A stretch of 64,000 bases of DNA from Septoria linicola (Eukaryota; Ascomycota; Dothideomycetes; Mycosphaerellales; Mycosphaerellaceae). Location: assembly GCA_024114885.1 (NCBI GenBank), contig CP099426.1, forward strand, positions 992,001-1,056,000. The letters are read 5' to 3'. Position 1 is the stretch's first letter. The number at the start of each line of letters is the position of its first letter. The notes under the pieces are model-generated. The model did not search any database, was not told the DNA's origin, and saw only the letters and a program-made list of their open reading frames with translations. Position numbers and translations under genes: made by a program. Positions 12,740 through 23,666 of this stretch are shown here, piece by piece.

Positions 12740-15429
12740 AGTTAGTAAAGATCTCTATAAGATAGTAGTATGTTTCTGCTTTATTAATACCTACCTAGTT
12801 CTCTACTATTATACCTAGTATCACTAGAGTTAGAAGAGGCTACTTAGCCTTCCTACTACCTAGTAATAGAAACTCTACTAAGAGAGAAAGATCTAAGTCT
12901 TAGTAATTTCCTAAATACGAGGAATCCCTATCCCCTAGAGCTAGTCTTCCTACTATAAGAAATTACTCTTCTCTAGAATCCTTAGCTAGTCTAAAGTATT
13001 CTACTAATCATTTATTCTATTCACCTATTTCTATAATAGACTAAGAGGACAAGAAGAGCTAAAGGATTCTAATCCTAGACAGAACTAACTAGAAGAGATA
13101 GTTCAAGCTATAGATAGACAAGCTAGAAGGAAAGGACTAGTTCTAGGCAATTAGCTAACTAATTATTAGAGAGAACCTATATATAGTTTAGTAGGATACT
13201 AGTCTTTAGATATATGTCACTTAGAATCAATACTTCTTAAAAGACAATATAGTATATAGGTTTAGTATTAGATATAGTATTAGTAAAGATAATAAGATAG
13301 AGCTAGAGATATAGTATATTACTATACTAGTAGCTAAGATATAGGTGATTCTCTAGAATAAGTATAATAGAGTCCTAAAGTCCTATACTATAGGTCTAAT
13401 TAAGTAGTTTATTATATTTAGGATATTACCTAATAAGATAATTAGGGAAGTATAGAGATATCTTAGAGGCCTAGGTAAGAGGATTACTAAGATTGATCCT
13501 TAGGAAGCCTACTACTAGAGCTAAGAGAAAAGGCTAAAACATCTCCTATAGTCCTTACCTATATTATACTAAGTAGCTAAGGATACTATTATAACCTAAC
13601 TATCCTTAGATATAGATACTATTCTCCTTCTACTTAAGTCCTAAGAGGTAAGAGACAATCTAGATAAGATAGATATAGGTCTAGCTATATTCTATTCTAG
13701 GTAGCCCTACTAAGGAAAGTCCTTACTAATATACTAGCTCTATAAGAAAGGGAAGTACTAGTTAAAGGATTGTCCTAACCTCCCTACTACTAAGAAACTG
13801 TCCTAGTAGAGAAATAGTACTAAGAACTAGAAGGACCCTTAGGGATTATTCCTTAGAGAGAGGGTTAGAAGATCCTCTTTACTAAAAAATGCTAGATATA
13901 TTAAGAAAGCTGTCTATAAGTTATTATTATATAATAAGCTAAAGAAGGTTGTCTAGAAAATAGGCAAGTAGCTTTAGAGGATAGAAAAGTCTAGAAAGCT
14001 TCTAAAAAAAGGATTTTCAGCCTAGGAGTCTAGTTCTAGTTCTGATTCTAGAACTTACTCTAGTTCTAGAAGTAATAATAATTCCTTATTAGAAGATAAT
14101 AACTAAGATAAGTTGGCCTATTCTATAATTAAGGCTAAAGGCAAGTTGTTACTCTAAGAATAGCTCTTAGATTCCTATACCTTATCCTATATAACTAACT
14201 AACTATCCTTCTTTAGATTAGTAAAGCTACTAAGGAAGAAAGTATAGATTAAGGTAGGAGGAGGATACCTCTATATAACCTACTCTAGACTAGTATAGAT
14301 AAAGGGAATCTTAGAAGGAGAAGTTCTACTTAATAGAGTACTATTTATTCCTAATCTTAGAGTAAATCTTATATTATAGGATTAGTTTAGTAAGCAATTT
14401 AGAGTCTAGAAGCCTGATTTCACTCTCACCTCCCTAGATAGCTAAACAGTTATAAAGACTAAGCTAGTTAGAGGTGTTCTATTTATTAGTAAGATATTAC
14501 CTCTCCTATAGGAAAAGTTATATTACTTACTATATAATCCTATAGAGGTTAATAATGCCTATACTGCCCTATTAGAGAAGGATCTAAAATAGTAAGAGCT
14601 ATAGTATAGAAGATTTATATACTTTAGAAGAGGGTTACTCTTAAACCTTTATAAAGTTACTAACCTAAAGGAAAGAATTCTAATCTCTAACTAGGAAGAG
14701 TATAAGTATAGGATCTATATAATAGGTAAGATAAAGAAACACCTAGGCAAGTCTATTAAGAGAAGACCTAAAAGACTAGCCCTTATGTTAGTAGATATCT
14801 ATAGACTATTACTATTATTAGTAAAAGGTTTTATATAGTAGCTTGAGATTGTTAATAACTTCTTAAGAAAGAAATAGGCATTTCTACTTAAGGCTAGATC
14901 AGATACACTAACTACTCTTTAGAACTAGAGGATCAAGGTAGAAAGGCAGTTAATAGCACTCCTTAAGTCTATAAGGGCTAACAATACTAGAGAGATTACT
15001 ACTTTAATTAAATAGTAGGAGAAGGACTTTAGAATCACTCTTAAGCTAACTAAGGCCTATAATTCACTCTAGAATAGAGTAGTTAAGAGGTCTATCTAAA
15101 CATTAGAGGCCTCTATTAGAGTAATGCTTAAAGAAAGTAAGATACCTATTAAGTTTTAGCTAGAAGCCCTTAAAATATAGGTGTATATAAGGAACAAGCT
15201 TCTAAATAGACCTAATGTTAAGGGATTTAAGCTCTTACCTAATAAAGCTTTTAATAGGATCAAACTAATAGTCTCCTACCTTAAGGTATAGGGATATAGA
15301 GCTATAGTATATATAGATATAAGAGTATAGCCTTAGTAGGTAAGGAGTAACAAACTAATAAATAGAGGAAAGGATACTGTATTTGTTAGATACTATAATA
15401 ATATAGTAAAGGTATAGAAGTTCTAGGAG
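12740..15429 (+). pseudogene. Copia gag and N-terminal pol of element C
   Basis: Plus-strand remnant of the gag-pol polyprotein up to the hAT insertion. The gag nucleocapsid zinc knuckle (C-x2-C-x4-H-x4-C spacing) is recognisable at 13732-13773 with three of four ligands converted to Tyr and only the last Cys kept; TGC/TGT to TAC/TAT and CAC to TAC are RIP-type changes. Around 14340-14370 the protease C-terminal part reads VNLILQD. Near 14610 the GAG-pre-integrase histidine motif reads YRRFIYF. Then come the integrase zinc-binding Cys pair region and core with KRRPKRLALM. Dozens of TAG/TAA stops make it non-functional. Confidence 0.85.
15422..15429. repeat. Target-site duplication of hAT element, left copy
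   Basis: TCTAGGAG immediately left of the terminal repeat; the same 8 bases are at 23659-23666 on the right. Eight-base duplications are the hAT hallmark. The uninterrupted copia copy (element B near 3070) carries the corresponding site once. Confidence 0.95.
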
Positions 15430-15446
15430 TAGACGTCGGAATAGGT
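15430..15446 (+). repeat. Left terminal inverted repeat of hAT element
   Basis: TAGACGTCGGAATAGGT; its reverse complement ends the element at 23642-23658. A TAG start is common in hAT ends. Confidence 0.92.
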
Positions 15447-15875
15447 TAGTGCGGGTAGGGTTAGGTCTAAACCTATGTTCTTAGTAATCGATATAGGTTA
15501 GGGGGGTAACCCGCTAAAGCTTAATAGGTAGTACCTATAACTAGAAAATATAGGTTGGGGCGTATACCTACGTAGGTACCTATAGGAGTATAGGCATAGG
15601 TATACTGAAATCTACGTACTATGAGTATCTAAGCACGTGAAAAGGACGATAGGCGCCGACTACATATGCCGACTATAGGGATAAGAGGAAACGAAGGTTT
15701 TATAGTATAAAAGTAGAAAGCAATCTTATATCGTTCGCTATAGTTATAATACAATTTGATACCGCGCTTCTACTACGTAGCCGGGTATCTCGAAGTAGCC
15801 TAAACGCCATTCCTTACGCCGAATATAACACGTAGTACTATACTACTTTAAATAACCCTTATTATCCGTAACGCC

Positions 15876-16753
15876 CTATATACGAAGTATTCTCCGAACG
15901 AGCTACATGTCCTTCTACTAGATCGTAACTCGCTTTACATGGATAGCGTAGAGGTTGGCACCTATACAAGTTAGTATAAGCCGCTAAATAGTAATATAGA
16001 AGGATATATACTCTTAAAAACCTTCGTTAAATAGAGCTCTACTACCTCTTATAACGCTTCTAGTGTACTAGCCCGAAAGCGTAGATCCTACTTAAAGCCG
16101 TAGGCGACCTCTCTTACTAGTCGCTAGAAGGGAAGCTTACTAATAAGTAGATCCCTAGTCCTCTAAAATATCCGAATCTCCTATAGGGCTAAAACTATAG
16201 TAGATTAGCGTGCCGACTACGTTTGCCGACCACGTTTTGACTTACTACCTAGCTTGTAGCGATAGGGCTTCCTTACCCTTCTAACTGCCGGAGCCTTCTT
16301 AGAAAGCCTACTAGCTCGTGCCGCGTTCTAAGTATTCGACTATGCTTTTAGAATACGGGATTTCTTCTTTATAGTAAGTTTTGGACCGGCTCTTCTCTTC
16401 TTCTTCGTTACTGTCTTGCGAGGCGCTTTTTACGTAATAGGCCGCTTTCTACTAAGGCCCTTCCTACTAGTAGTAGGCCTCTTTATAGTAGGAGGCTTAT
16501 TATTCTCCTATTTAGACGCGTCTTCATTATCCTCCTCTTTAGGCGCGTATTTATTATTACTGTCTTATACATCGATAAGAATTGGATTATTAGCCTGTCC
16601 TTAAGGCTAATCGCTAGCTCCCTCTATTTGAAGGTGCGCTAATAGAGTAGGAGAACGCGATACTTAATTAGCGAGGGCACGTTGTTTAGGCGTAAGTATA
16701 GCGGCGTCTTATACGAGACGATTAAGAAAGTCGTAGTTAATTAGAAGCACTAT
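15876..16753 (-). pseudogene. Histone H3-like gene 2 (long basic N-terminal tail plus H3 fold)
   Basis: Minus-strand gene inside the hAT element, reconstructed as three exons with introns 16195-16245 (GTAAGT..TATAG, containing the GCCGAC motif) and 15962-16011 (GTATAT..TATAG with a TACTAAC branch). Splicing restores H3 in register: YRYKLG, then ILALQEI, SKLPF*RLVREV, DLRF, LEAL*EV, then NLYAIHVKRVTI, KDM and LVRRI, closely matching the H3 alpha-N, alpha-1, loop 1, alpha-2 and alpha-3 pattern. Loop 1 has canonical H3 length, not the longer CenH3 form. The N-terminus is about 160 residues, Lys/Arg rich and unlike the H3 tail. Stops are TAG/TAA at probable Gln codons, and the start is probably an ATA derived from ATG. 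Whether the first C-terminal TAG is native is unclear. Confidence 0.85.
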
Positions 16754-16928
16754 ATCGCGCGAGAACGCGACAGAACATTGATAATGTTATGTTTGTTTAG
16801 AGTTACGGTCGCAAGGTTAAAATTGTAAGGTTTTAGTATAGGGCTAGAATTTAGGGTCTAAAGCCTAAGGCACTAACGACCTCTCTGTTCCCTAGAGGAA
16901 CTCGCTATACATCTGCCAAGATAATAGG

Positions 16929-17501
16929 TTAGAAATATAGTCGGTATCTATAGTCGGCGGACTTACGCTTCTACTAAACTACACTACTGTCCTAGCTAGT
17001 AAACCTTGTACGAATACGACGGCATAGCTACAGATCCTTGGCCTATAGTGTAACCCGCTTTGTATAGATAGCTAGGAGATTAGATATCTTAAATTTAGTA
17101 GTAAGGAACGCTTTAGCTGCCTCTTAGAGGCATTCTAAGGCCGCTAATTGATAGCGTAGCCTACCACTAAAAGTAAGAACGATCTCGTAGACAAGCCGCT
17201 AGAATAGGAGGCGTTAGATACATAGTTCTATTATACCCTATAATTTCTTAATCTGACGAAGCGTAATAGTGCCTAACTTAAGGATACGACGTTTCTACTT
17301 ACTATTACGAGGTATACGCTTCCGACGAGTATTCGTTTTTACTATAATAACCTTCTTCCGAGGCTTAATAGGCTTCTAAGTAGTACTCTCTAGAATAGCT
17401 GCTTTTAGTAGACTATACGATCGTGAACGCTAAGGAGGGCTTAAAGGGATCGATACTTGATTATCGCTCCTATACGGAGCGTCGTAATCGAAGAACGGTA
17501 T
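16929..17501 (-). pseudogene. Histone H3-like gene 1
   Basis: Minus-strand gene inside the hAT element. With TAG read as Gln, the conceptual protein has a roughly 75-residue basic N-terminal part (RRKRIPRNSK) and then a whole H3 fold: KLGTITLRQIKK (alpha-N), LLF*RLVYEI (alpha-1), LRYQLAALECL*EAA (alpha-2), FKISNLLAIYTKRVTL and KDL*LCRRIR (alpha-3 and C-terminus). By hand alignment about 42 of 89 residues equal H3-like gene 2, without gaps. Loop 1 has ordinary H3 length. A candidate intron with the GCCGAC motif lies at 16913-16966 (GTAAGT, CTAACC, GGCAG), so a further 3' exon may exist. The start is probably ATA from ATG at 17501. It is transcribed away from the transposase. Broken by about ten RIP-type stops. 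Confidence 0.83.
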
Positions 17502-18790
17502 AAGAAATAAAGGAAAGGGTAGAGATAGGAGGAAGGAAGTAAAGAAAGAAGAAGTAGGTAGTTAGAAAGATACTGAAACTTGCTAAGACGCTATAAGCTA
17601 TAGAACCTCGGGTCTAAAGAGACACTAAGAAACTTACTAGATCCTACGTCTATACCTAAATAGGAAAGTACTATGCTAGGAAAACTACTACCGACTACGA
17701 TTGCCGACTATAAATCTTATCTTGATCAATTCTAGAAGCGTAGAACTAGAGGATAGTTATAGTCGATATTAGTTTACTAGATCTATATAATTAGATATTA
17801 GTATAGAATAATATAAAATAAGCTATTAGTTCTAAGTTATACTAAACTAAGGCCTATTCTATTAATAATAAATTATCTATAATACTAGAGAAGAGAATAT
17901 TTTTACTATATATACTAGATAGTATAAAATATATAAATATAAAGTAGTAATACTCTCTCTCTTTTCTAAGACTAATTAAAAAGGCTAGTTCTAAAAGATT
18001 AGTAGAATCTTCTAAATCTAAAGAAAAACTTTCTCTATAATAGACTTAATAGTAGTATCTCGTTATTAGGCTTTCAAATATCTTAAAACTAAATATTTAT
18101 TCTATTAATATATACTATAGGATTCTTAGGATTTATACTATTTTAGTAATCTATTAAGCCTATTAACTTATTAAGTAGCTTAAAGAGTTTTAAACCTAGT
18201 CTATAGATCGATAGGATAGTTCTTAATATAATAGCTAAAATTATAATATCTCTAGCTAATATATAAGGTTATATATAGTAGAAAAGGTAAGTATAAATAA
18301 GTAAGTACTTCTTAAGAAGTTAAGATATCCTTTTTAGAATAAAAGCTCTTTAAGCTAGGTCTCTATAATCTACTATTAGTCTTATATAATTAGCCTATAC
18401 CTCTCTTTTTAAAGTAATCTTTCTTCTATCTAGTAGATATACTATAGAGACCTAGGATAGGCGGACTTAGTAGATACATTAGCCTATACTAAGATATGAT
18501 CTAATAGTAAAGTGCCGACTATATATGCCGACAACTAATATTATCTAAAAAGCTATGTTAAAGCATCTAGGGGCGACCTGCCTTGACGTTACTCCTGCTT
18601 AGTCAGCCCTTAGACCCTAGATTTCCCTACTTCCCGCAAATTCTAAACCTCGCTTTCTAACTACCTACACTTATAACTAAATTCGTCGTATATTACTATC
18701 GCTTGTCTAACCTGCCTAATTCTACTACTATTTAGTAGGTAACCGTCATAGCTACCGAACGCGACACTTTTAATACTAATTGTCCTAGAA
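17502..18790. other. AT-rich intergenic interval of the hAT element
   Basis: About 1.3 kb between the divergent H3-like gene 1 and transposase. From about 17715 to 18510 it is much more AT-rich than both flanks, almost without CG, and has a motif copy at each end (17691-17712 and 18514-18532). It may be a separate older insertion, or a shared promoter region damaged more strongly by RIP. No protein family recognised in either strand. Confidence 0.5.
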
Positions 18791-21700
18791 ATGGCACGTT
18801 AGAAGCGTAAGGCAGAGTCTCTTCCTAAACTCGAGGCGAAACGCGTAAGACTTACTACGACAAGAAAGGATATTAAAGACTACTCGATCAATCCAAACAT
18901 ACTACGCGACCGCGTACGCACTTAAGCTATAGACGAAGACAGGGCTAAAGTAGACCGAAAACGCAAAGTAAAGAATCAAGCTTTTAGTCGTTTTAAGGTA
19001 AAGCGAATAGCTGTACTACTAGGGTAGGATAGCCTCGACAAGGACGCGTAGAAGACGTATATTAATTAATAGAAACTAGTCTATAAGGCAAGCTTTACTG
19101 AACAACGGTAAGTCTCTATTATACTATTATATATATAGTCGGCAAACGTAGTCGGCGTATGTAGTCGGCGCTAATATTATATAGGGAGAGGAAGGCTCTT
19201 AAGAAGGTAGAGGAAAAGAAATCTCCTAAAGACCTCGCTTAGGAAGATAAAGAAGGTTAGTATATCGAGCTCCGCCTTCTATATAGGGAGATTAAGAGAA
19301 AAGAGGGTATATTAGAAGAATTCGAAAAGGAAGATAGTAGTATATAGGTTTAGGTGCTATTAGATCCTTCTAAGTTAAAGGGAAACTCCGTAAACGTTAT
19401 TATCGATAACCCGCTAAGCTTGTCTTAAGAGGAGGACATTTAGGCCAAGTACGCTATTAAGCTATCTACTAGTGCGCTAGGCTCTACTAACTACAGTAGA
19501 GCGACTTATTAATACTAGTACAAGGTAATCGGCGAGTTCTAGTCCAAGATTAAGGCGCTAGACAAACTTATAGCTATGTAAGTATATAGCGATAGCGTAA
19601 GTCTTCCTATCTATTAGAAACTCCTATCTACTAATATAATATAGAGCTCCTCTTTTACGATACTACGGCTTCGAGGTCTAGCTGTCTTACTTTAGACATT
19701 AGTACTAGAAGCTTAAGTCAAGGTATGTCTACTAGCTATCTTAAGCGCCGACTACATTTGCCGACTATATACTAATTAACTACAGTCGTACATTACTAAT
19801 AGCGTTTTACCTATGCCCTACGATATCTTTTAGACAGAACACTAGGCTATACTACGTAATGTTCTTAGCTAGAAGCCCTCCTTCGTTAATTACTTCTTAA
19901 TCCTTATCGAGTATCTTAGATAGCTAATTCCTACTAACTACGATTAGAATACCTACGGATTCTCTATGCCTACTATGTCTATATAGTAGAGACAAAACGC
20001 GAAGCTCACCTATAGTATATTTAACAAACAATATATACTTGATAAGGAAGAGACTTTGCTCGAAGCTGTAGTCGAGAGTCTAGTTCAAGCTAGATTTAAG
20101 GGCGAGCGGGCTAGTATTAGCTTTTCGTCTATTATTACGGATCTAATAGATCCTAGCGTACTTAATCTAGAGATTAGTACCGAGTTCTTAACTAGTCTAT
20201 CGTTAGCGGACAAGGGGCTTCACCGCGTCTAATTAGTATAATTTAGGCTTCTCTATAGGTAAGAACTACCGCGGACGTCGTACTAGGGTAAAGTTATAGC
20301 GTGTTTTATAGATAGTCTAGGGCTCCCCTCTTTCTTACTTTTGTAATTCAGTCTGCCTTCATCCCCTTTAACTCTTCTAGTTTCAATACTACTACCTATA
20401 AATACGCCGCCTTTACAGCGAAATCTATCGCTAGCTACTAGAGGACTCAGGTCTAGTACTCGACTAAGACAACGATATCAAGATAGCGTTTTTGGAGACT
20501 CTTTATAATTCGAATCTAGTCCGATAGTACCCTCTACGCTACGATATATAGTATTAGAGCGGAGCTCTAGTGGACTACCTACTACTCCTGAAATTCTAAT
20601 TAATATACCTACGTCTTCTCTAGACTAGACTCAAGTAAATAGGGTATATCTATAGTAGAAAGAGTATAAAACGGACTTTAGAGACTAGTATATACGACGA
20701 TAGTGGGAGGTACAAGGTCGCTATAAGTATAAGTTTAGGACATAAAAGACTGCACCTATTAAATAGGAGGGTACCCGTTCCTCCTAGGTCTGGAAGTTTT
20801 TCGACTAGAGGATTAATATCGAGGATACCTCGCTAAAAGTAGTCTGCCGAGGTTACGAGACCTCTTTAGCCTATCTAGGCCTCTATATTAGTATAAGTAG
20901 TCTTAGTTCTCACCTTCGAACTAAGGAGTACGTGTAGGTATTCAAGAGAAAGGGGATACTACTAGAGTATATCTAGTAGTATAAAGACTATTATATAAGT
21001 TCCTACCGACTACGTTTGCCGACTATATTATTAAGCTTATATAGTTAGGCTCGAAATCGTAAGGGTTACCTCGGTGACCTAGACCTAAGTATTAATAACT
21101 TCCCTATAGTATCTATATAAATGATCGTAGTATATAGCCTACTACTTAATTTCTTCGAGAATCCTATAGTCCGCCGTATATATATATACCTTAACCCCGG
21201 TCTCGAAATACCTTTCCGCTCTAGTAAGACGATTAAGGCTCTTCTTCGAGAGGTCTAAGAGAGGTCCGAGGAAGATCTAAAGGCTATACTAGCTAGAACC
21301 TCTAAGGTTACTATCGTAGTCGACGGCTAGTAGTCTAGCGGTATGAAAGCTTTATTCCTTACTATCCGTGCCTACTAGATCGACGCTAAATAGGTATAGC
21401 ACGAGGTAATGTTAGACTTTCTCTACGTTACTAGTAGATATACTAGAGAGCGACTTTCGAAATTGCTCTTTAATATATTATAAAGGTTTAGCCTCGGAGA
21501 CCGACTAATCGCTCTTATATACGATAACGCTAGAAACAATAGTACACTCTATAGGTCTATATATGTCTTACTAGTATCTATTCGATTAGTGCTAACGTAA
21601 GCTAGTATTAAGGCTATCGGCCTTTACTTAATAGAGTATAGCGTGAAAATCGTAAAGCCTTCTATTTCGATCGAAGAGCTCGTAGAGCCGGCAGTACTAG

Positions 21701-23337
21701 ATGTTTAACTAGACGAGGCAAATCTCTTCCCTAATATTGAGGCTATTAAGCCTACTACGCTAGCTACGATTCTAGAACGGTTTCCGTGTTTTGCTTACGT
21801 AATATAGCTTACTATAAAGGCCTTTTTTATATAACTGCAAATAATACCGATTAACGATCTATAAGAGTTTTAGGACGATAAGAAAGATTAACGAGCTCTA
21901 GAAAGGTTTTAAAAGACTAATATAGTAGCTTCTCTTAAAGGACTACCTAAACTTTTATTTAAGGTATATCGTAGTTACGGTCGGCAAGTATAGTCGGCAA
22001 GTGTAGTCGGCGCTTATTAATCGTCCTAGGTCCGCAGGTTTATAGTATAGGTAAACTCTAGTTCTTAGCGTTTCGAGAGCTTTATAGATCTCTAAAGGGA
22101 GCGTCTAAAGAATCTATATCCCTATCCGAAGGCTTACGTACGCTAGTAAAAGTATCCTATAACGAGACTACTACGAGTAATATAAGACGTAAGGACCCGT
22201 TAGAGCTCGACTACGATAATACTATCTCGCTTTAGTCGACTACGCGACTTTATCGATGAATTTATTAAGCGTTAGTCGCTACCGACACTTGTACTGTCTA
22301 ATACCGACTAGTAACGGTTAGAATACCTTACGTCTCTAACTATGCCCTTCGCTTAGGCTACTACCTACGTCGGTACGACAAAGGGCTCTAGCCTCTATCT
22401 AGTCCTTAGCTACTATAACTCTCTTTTCGATATTCTAGACAAAGTAGACGAGAAACTCAAGTATAAGAAAGAGGCTTAGAAGGTCTTACTCTATAAGGTA
22501 CTAGACAAAGCGTATACTAAGCTCTTTTAATATTACTAACGGACCTAGTAACGGTTTAGGGACTACTACGGTATAGTAGTACTACTATGCCCTACGATTA
22601 AGAGTATGTTCTAGAAGCGAGGCGTTTTCGATAACGATAGTTCGGAAGATCTCTACTAGAGCAAATTACGCGTAGAGTGGTTAAAGTATTATAAAGCTTT
22701 ATCTAGTACTATATAAGCTTCGAAACAGTAGCCTCGAGGTATATAAAGCTTCTTAACCTCCTTCGCTATAGGGATCGATAGCGACGATAATAAAGCTTAA
22801 CTAGTACTAGACGTAGTCTCCTTAGTCGAGCCTAATAACGAACTAGAGCGCTATCGGAAAGTAGACTTCTTATATATAGAAGGAATGGATCCTATAGATA
22901 TATAGCCAGCTCTTACTAATATATTCCCTACTATATCGAAAATGGCCCGGGATATTCTATACATTCTAGTAGTAGGCACTAGATACGAACGAGATTTTAG
23001 TATTATACGTTATTAGAACCGCTATAATCGGACATATAATCTAGATACCTTTACGTATATTATACTGTCACGATGTCGACATCGCGATTATAAGTATAAT
23101 ATAAGAGTAGTACTTGCTATAGAAGTATCTACTCTTTGTCCTAATTTGGAACTTACTCGTGATTAGATAGAGGCAGTCGAGGAGTAGAACAAGGAGGTTG
23201 AAAACGAAATCAAGGCCCTTTCAAAGTTTAATAGTATTAGCGATAATAAAGAGGTTACAAAGGTAGATAAATCACAGCGTCGAAGTACGCGAAAGCGTAA
23301 TACGCTCTATAGGGAAGCTTTAAGAGCTAGAACGTAG
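18791..23337 (+). pseudogene. hAT-family transposase, RIP-inactivated
   Basis: Plus-strand gene with a preserved ATG (18791) and a Lys/Arg-rich N-terminus, MARxKRKAESLPKLE. Predicted introns are 19108-19184, 19723-19785, 20995-21044 (donor now ATAAGT, probably RIPed GTAAGT) and 21963-22029, each with the GCCGAC motif. A BED-like zinc finger spans about 20788-20931 with one Cys and one His mutated to Tyr. The hAT catalytic region follows: TIVVDG near 21312, LDFLYVTS near 21415, and ALIYDNARNN near 21510-21540. The C-terminal dimerisation segment MARDILYILVVGTRYERDFS is at about 22941-23000. Many TAG stops. Family hAT is supported independently by the 8-base target duplication. Confidence 0.88.
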
Positions 23338-23641
23338 CTACTAACTACGTCTACCGACTATATATATTATAAACTCAAGTCGACGTCAGATTAGCCTATC
23401 CGTTCCGCTTATTACTATTATCCCTCTCTCTGTCTTTACTACTCTATTATATACTTCCTTTTATAGTCGATGCTAACTAGAATAATTCTTCTTCGTAGTT
23501 ATACTCAAAACCTATATTGTACCCATTTTTTGTTCGCCTAACCTATCTAAGTATAGAGTAGGTATTTATACTATACCTATTACTATCTTCTATAGGTAGG
23601 CTAAGACCTAGCCTAACCTATATACTAACCCGTTTCGGCCT

Positions 23642-23658
23642 ACCTATTCCGACGTCTA
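23642..23658 (-). repeat. Right terminal inverted repeat of hAT element
   Basis: Reverse complement of 15430-15446 with 17 matching bases, followed directly by the right TCTAGGAG duplication at 23659-23666. Confidence 0.92.
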
Positions 23659-23666
23659 TCTAGGAG
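23659..23666. repeat. Target-site duplication of hAT element, right copy
   Basis: TCTAGGAG, identical to 15422-15429. Copia element C resumes at 23667. Confidence 0.95.

Larger units (their letters stand above)
15655..23365. repeat. Dispersed GCCGAC-pair motif family of the hAT element
   Basis: Short motif, best form GCCGACTACNTTTGCCGAC or its reverse complement. Sites: 15655-15677, 16212-16235, 16938-16959, 17691-17712, 18514-18532, 19137-19171, 19747-19769, 21005-21028, 21979-22013 and 23353-23365. Those at 16212 and 16938 lie in introns of the minus-strand H3-like genes; those at 19137, 19747, 21005 and 21979 lie in introns of the plus-strand transposase. The remainder lie in the subterminal parts or the intergenic interval. 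Two sites hold three half-sites. I did not see it outside the element. Confidence 0.85.
15430..23658 (+). mobile_element. hAT DNA transposon carrying two histone H3-like genes
   Basis: 8229-base element bounded by a 17-base terminal inverted repeat (TAGACGTCGGAATAGGT) and an 8-base target duplication, inserted in copia element C. It holds a hAT transposase on the plus strand (about 18791-23337) and two H3-fold genes on the minus strand (about 16929-17501 and 15876-16753), separated by a 1.3 kb AT-rich interval. A motif of GCCGAC half-sites occurs about ten times, mostly in introns. RIP is present but milder than in the surrounding gypsy sequence: several ATG, CAG and TGG codons survive. It is therefore the youngest layer. 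All three genes are broken by stops. Size is large for a hAT, consistent with cargo. Confidence 0.93.

Noticed and set aside
16416..16604. A 62-codon plus-strand frame in the hAT element with hydrophobic residues
   Set aside because: It is antisense to the basic N-terminal part of H3-like gene 2; the hydrophobicity comes from the reverse reading of Lys/Arg codons.
15876..17501. Centromeric histone CenH3 as the identity of the H3-like genes
   Set aside because: Loop 1 in both has the shorter canonical H3 length, so only general H3-fold membership is claimed.
15655..22013. The regularly recurring GCCGAC motif as a CRISPR-like array
   Set aside because: Copies are 300-1200 bases apart, occur in both orientations and lie in introns of a eukaryotic transposon.
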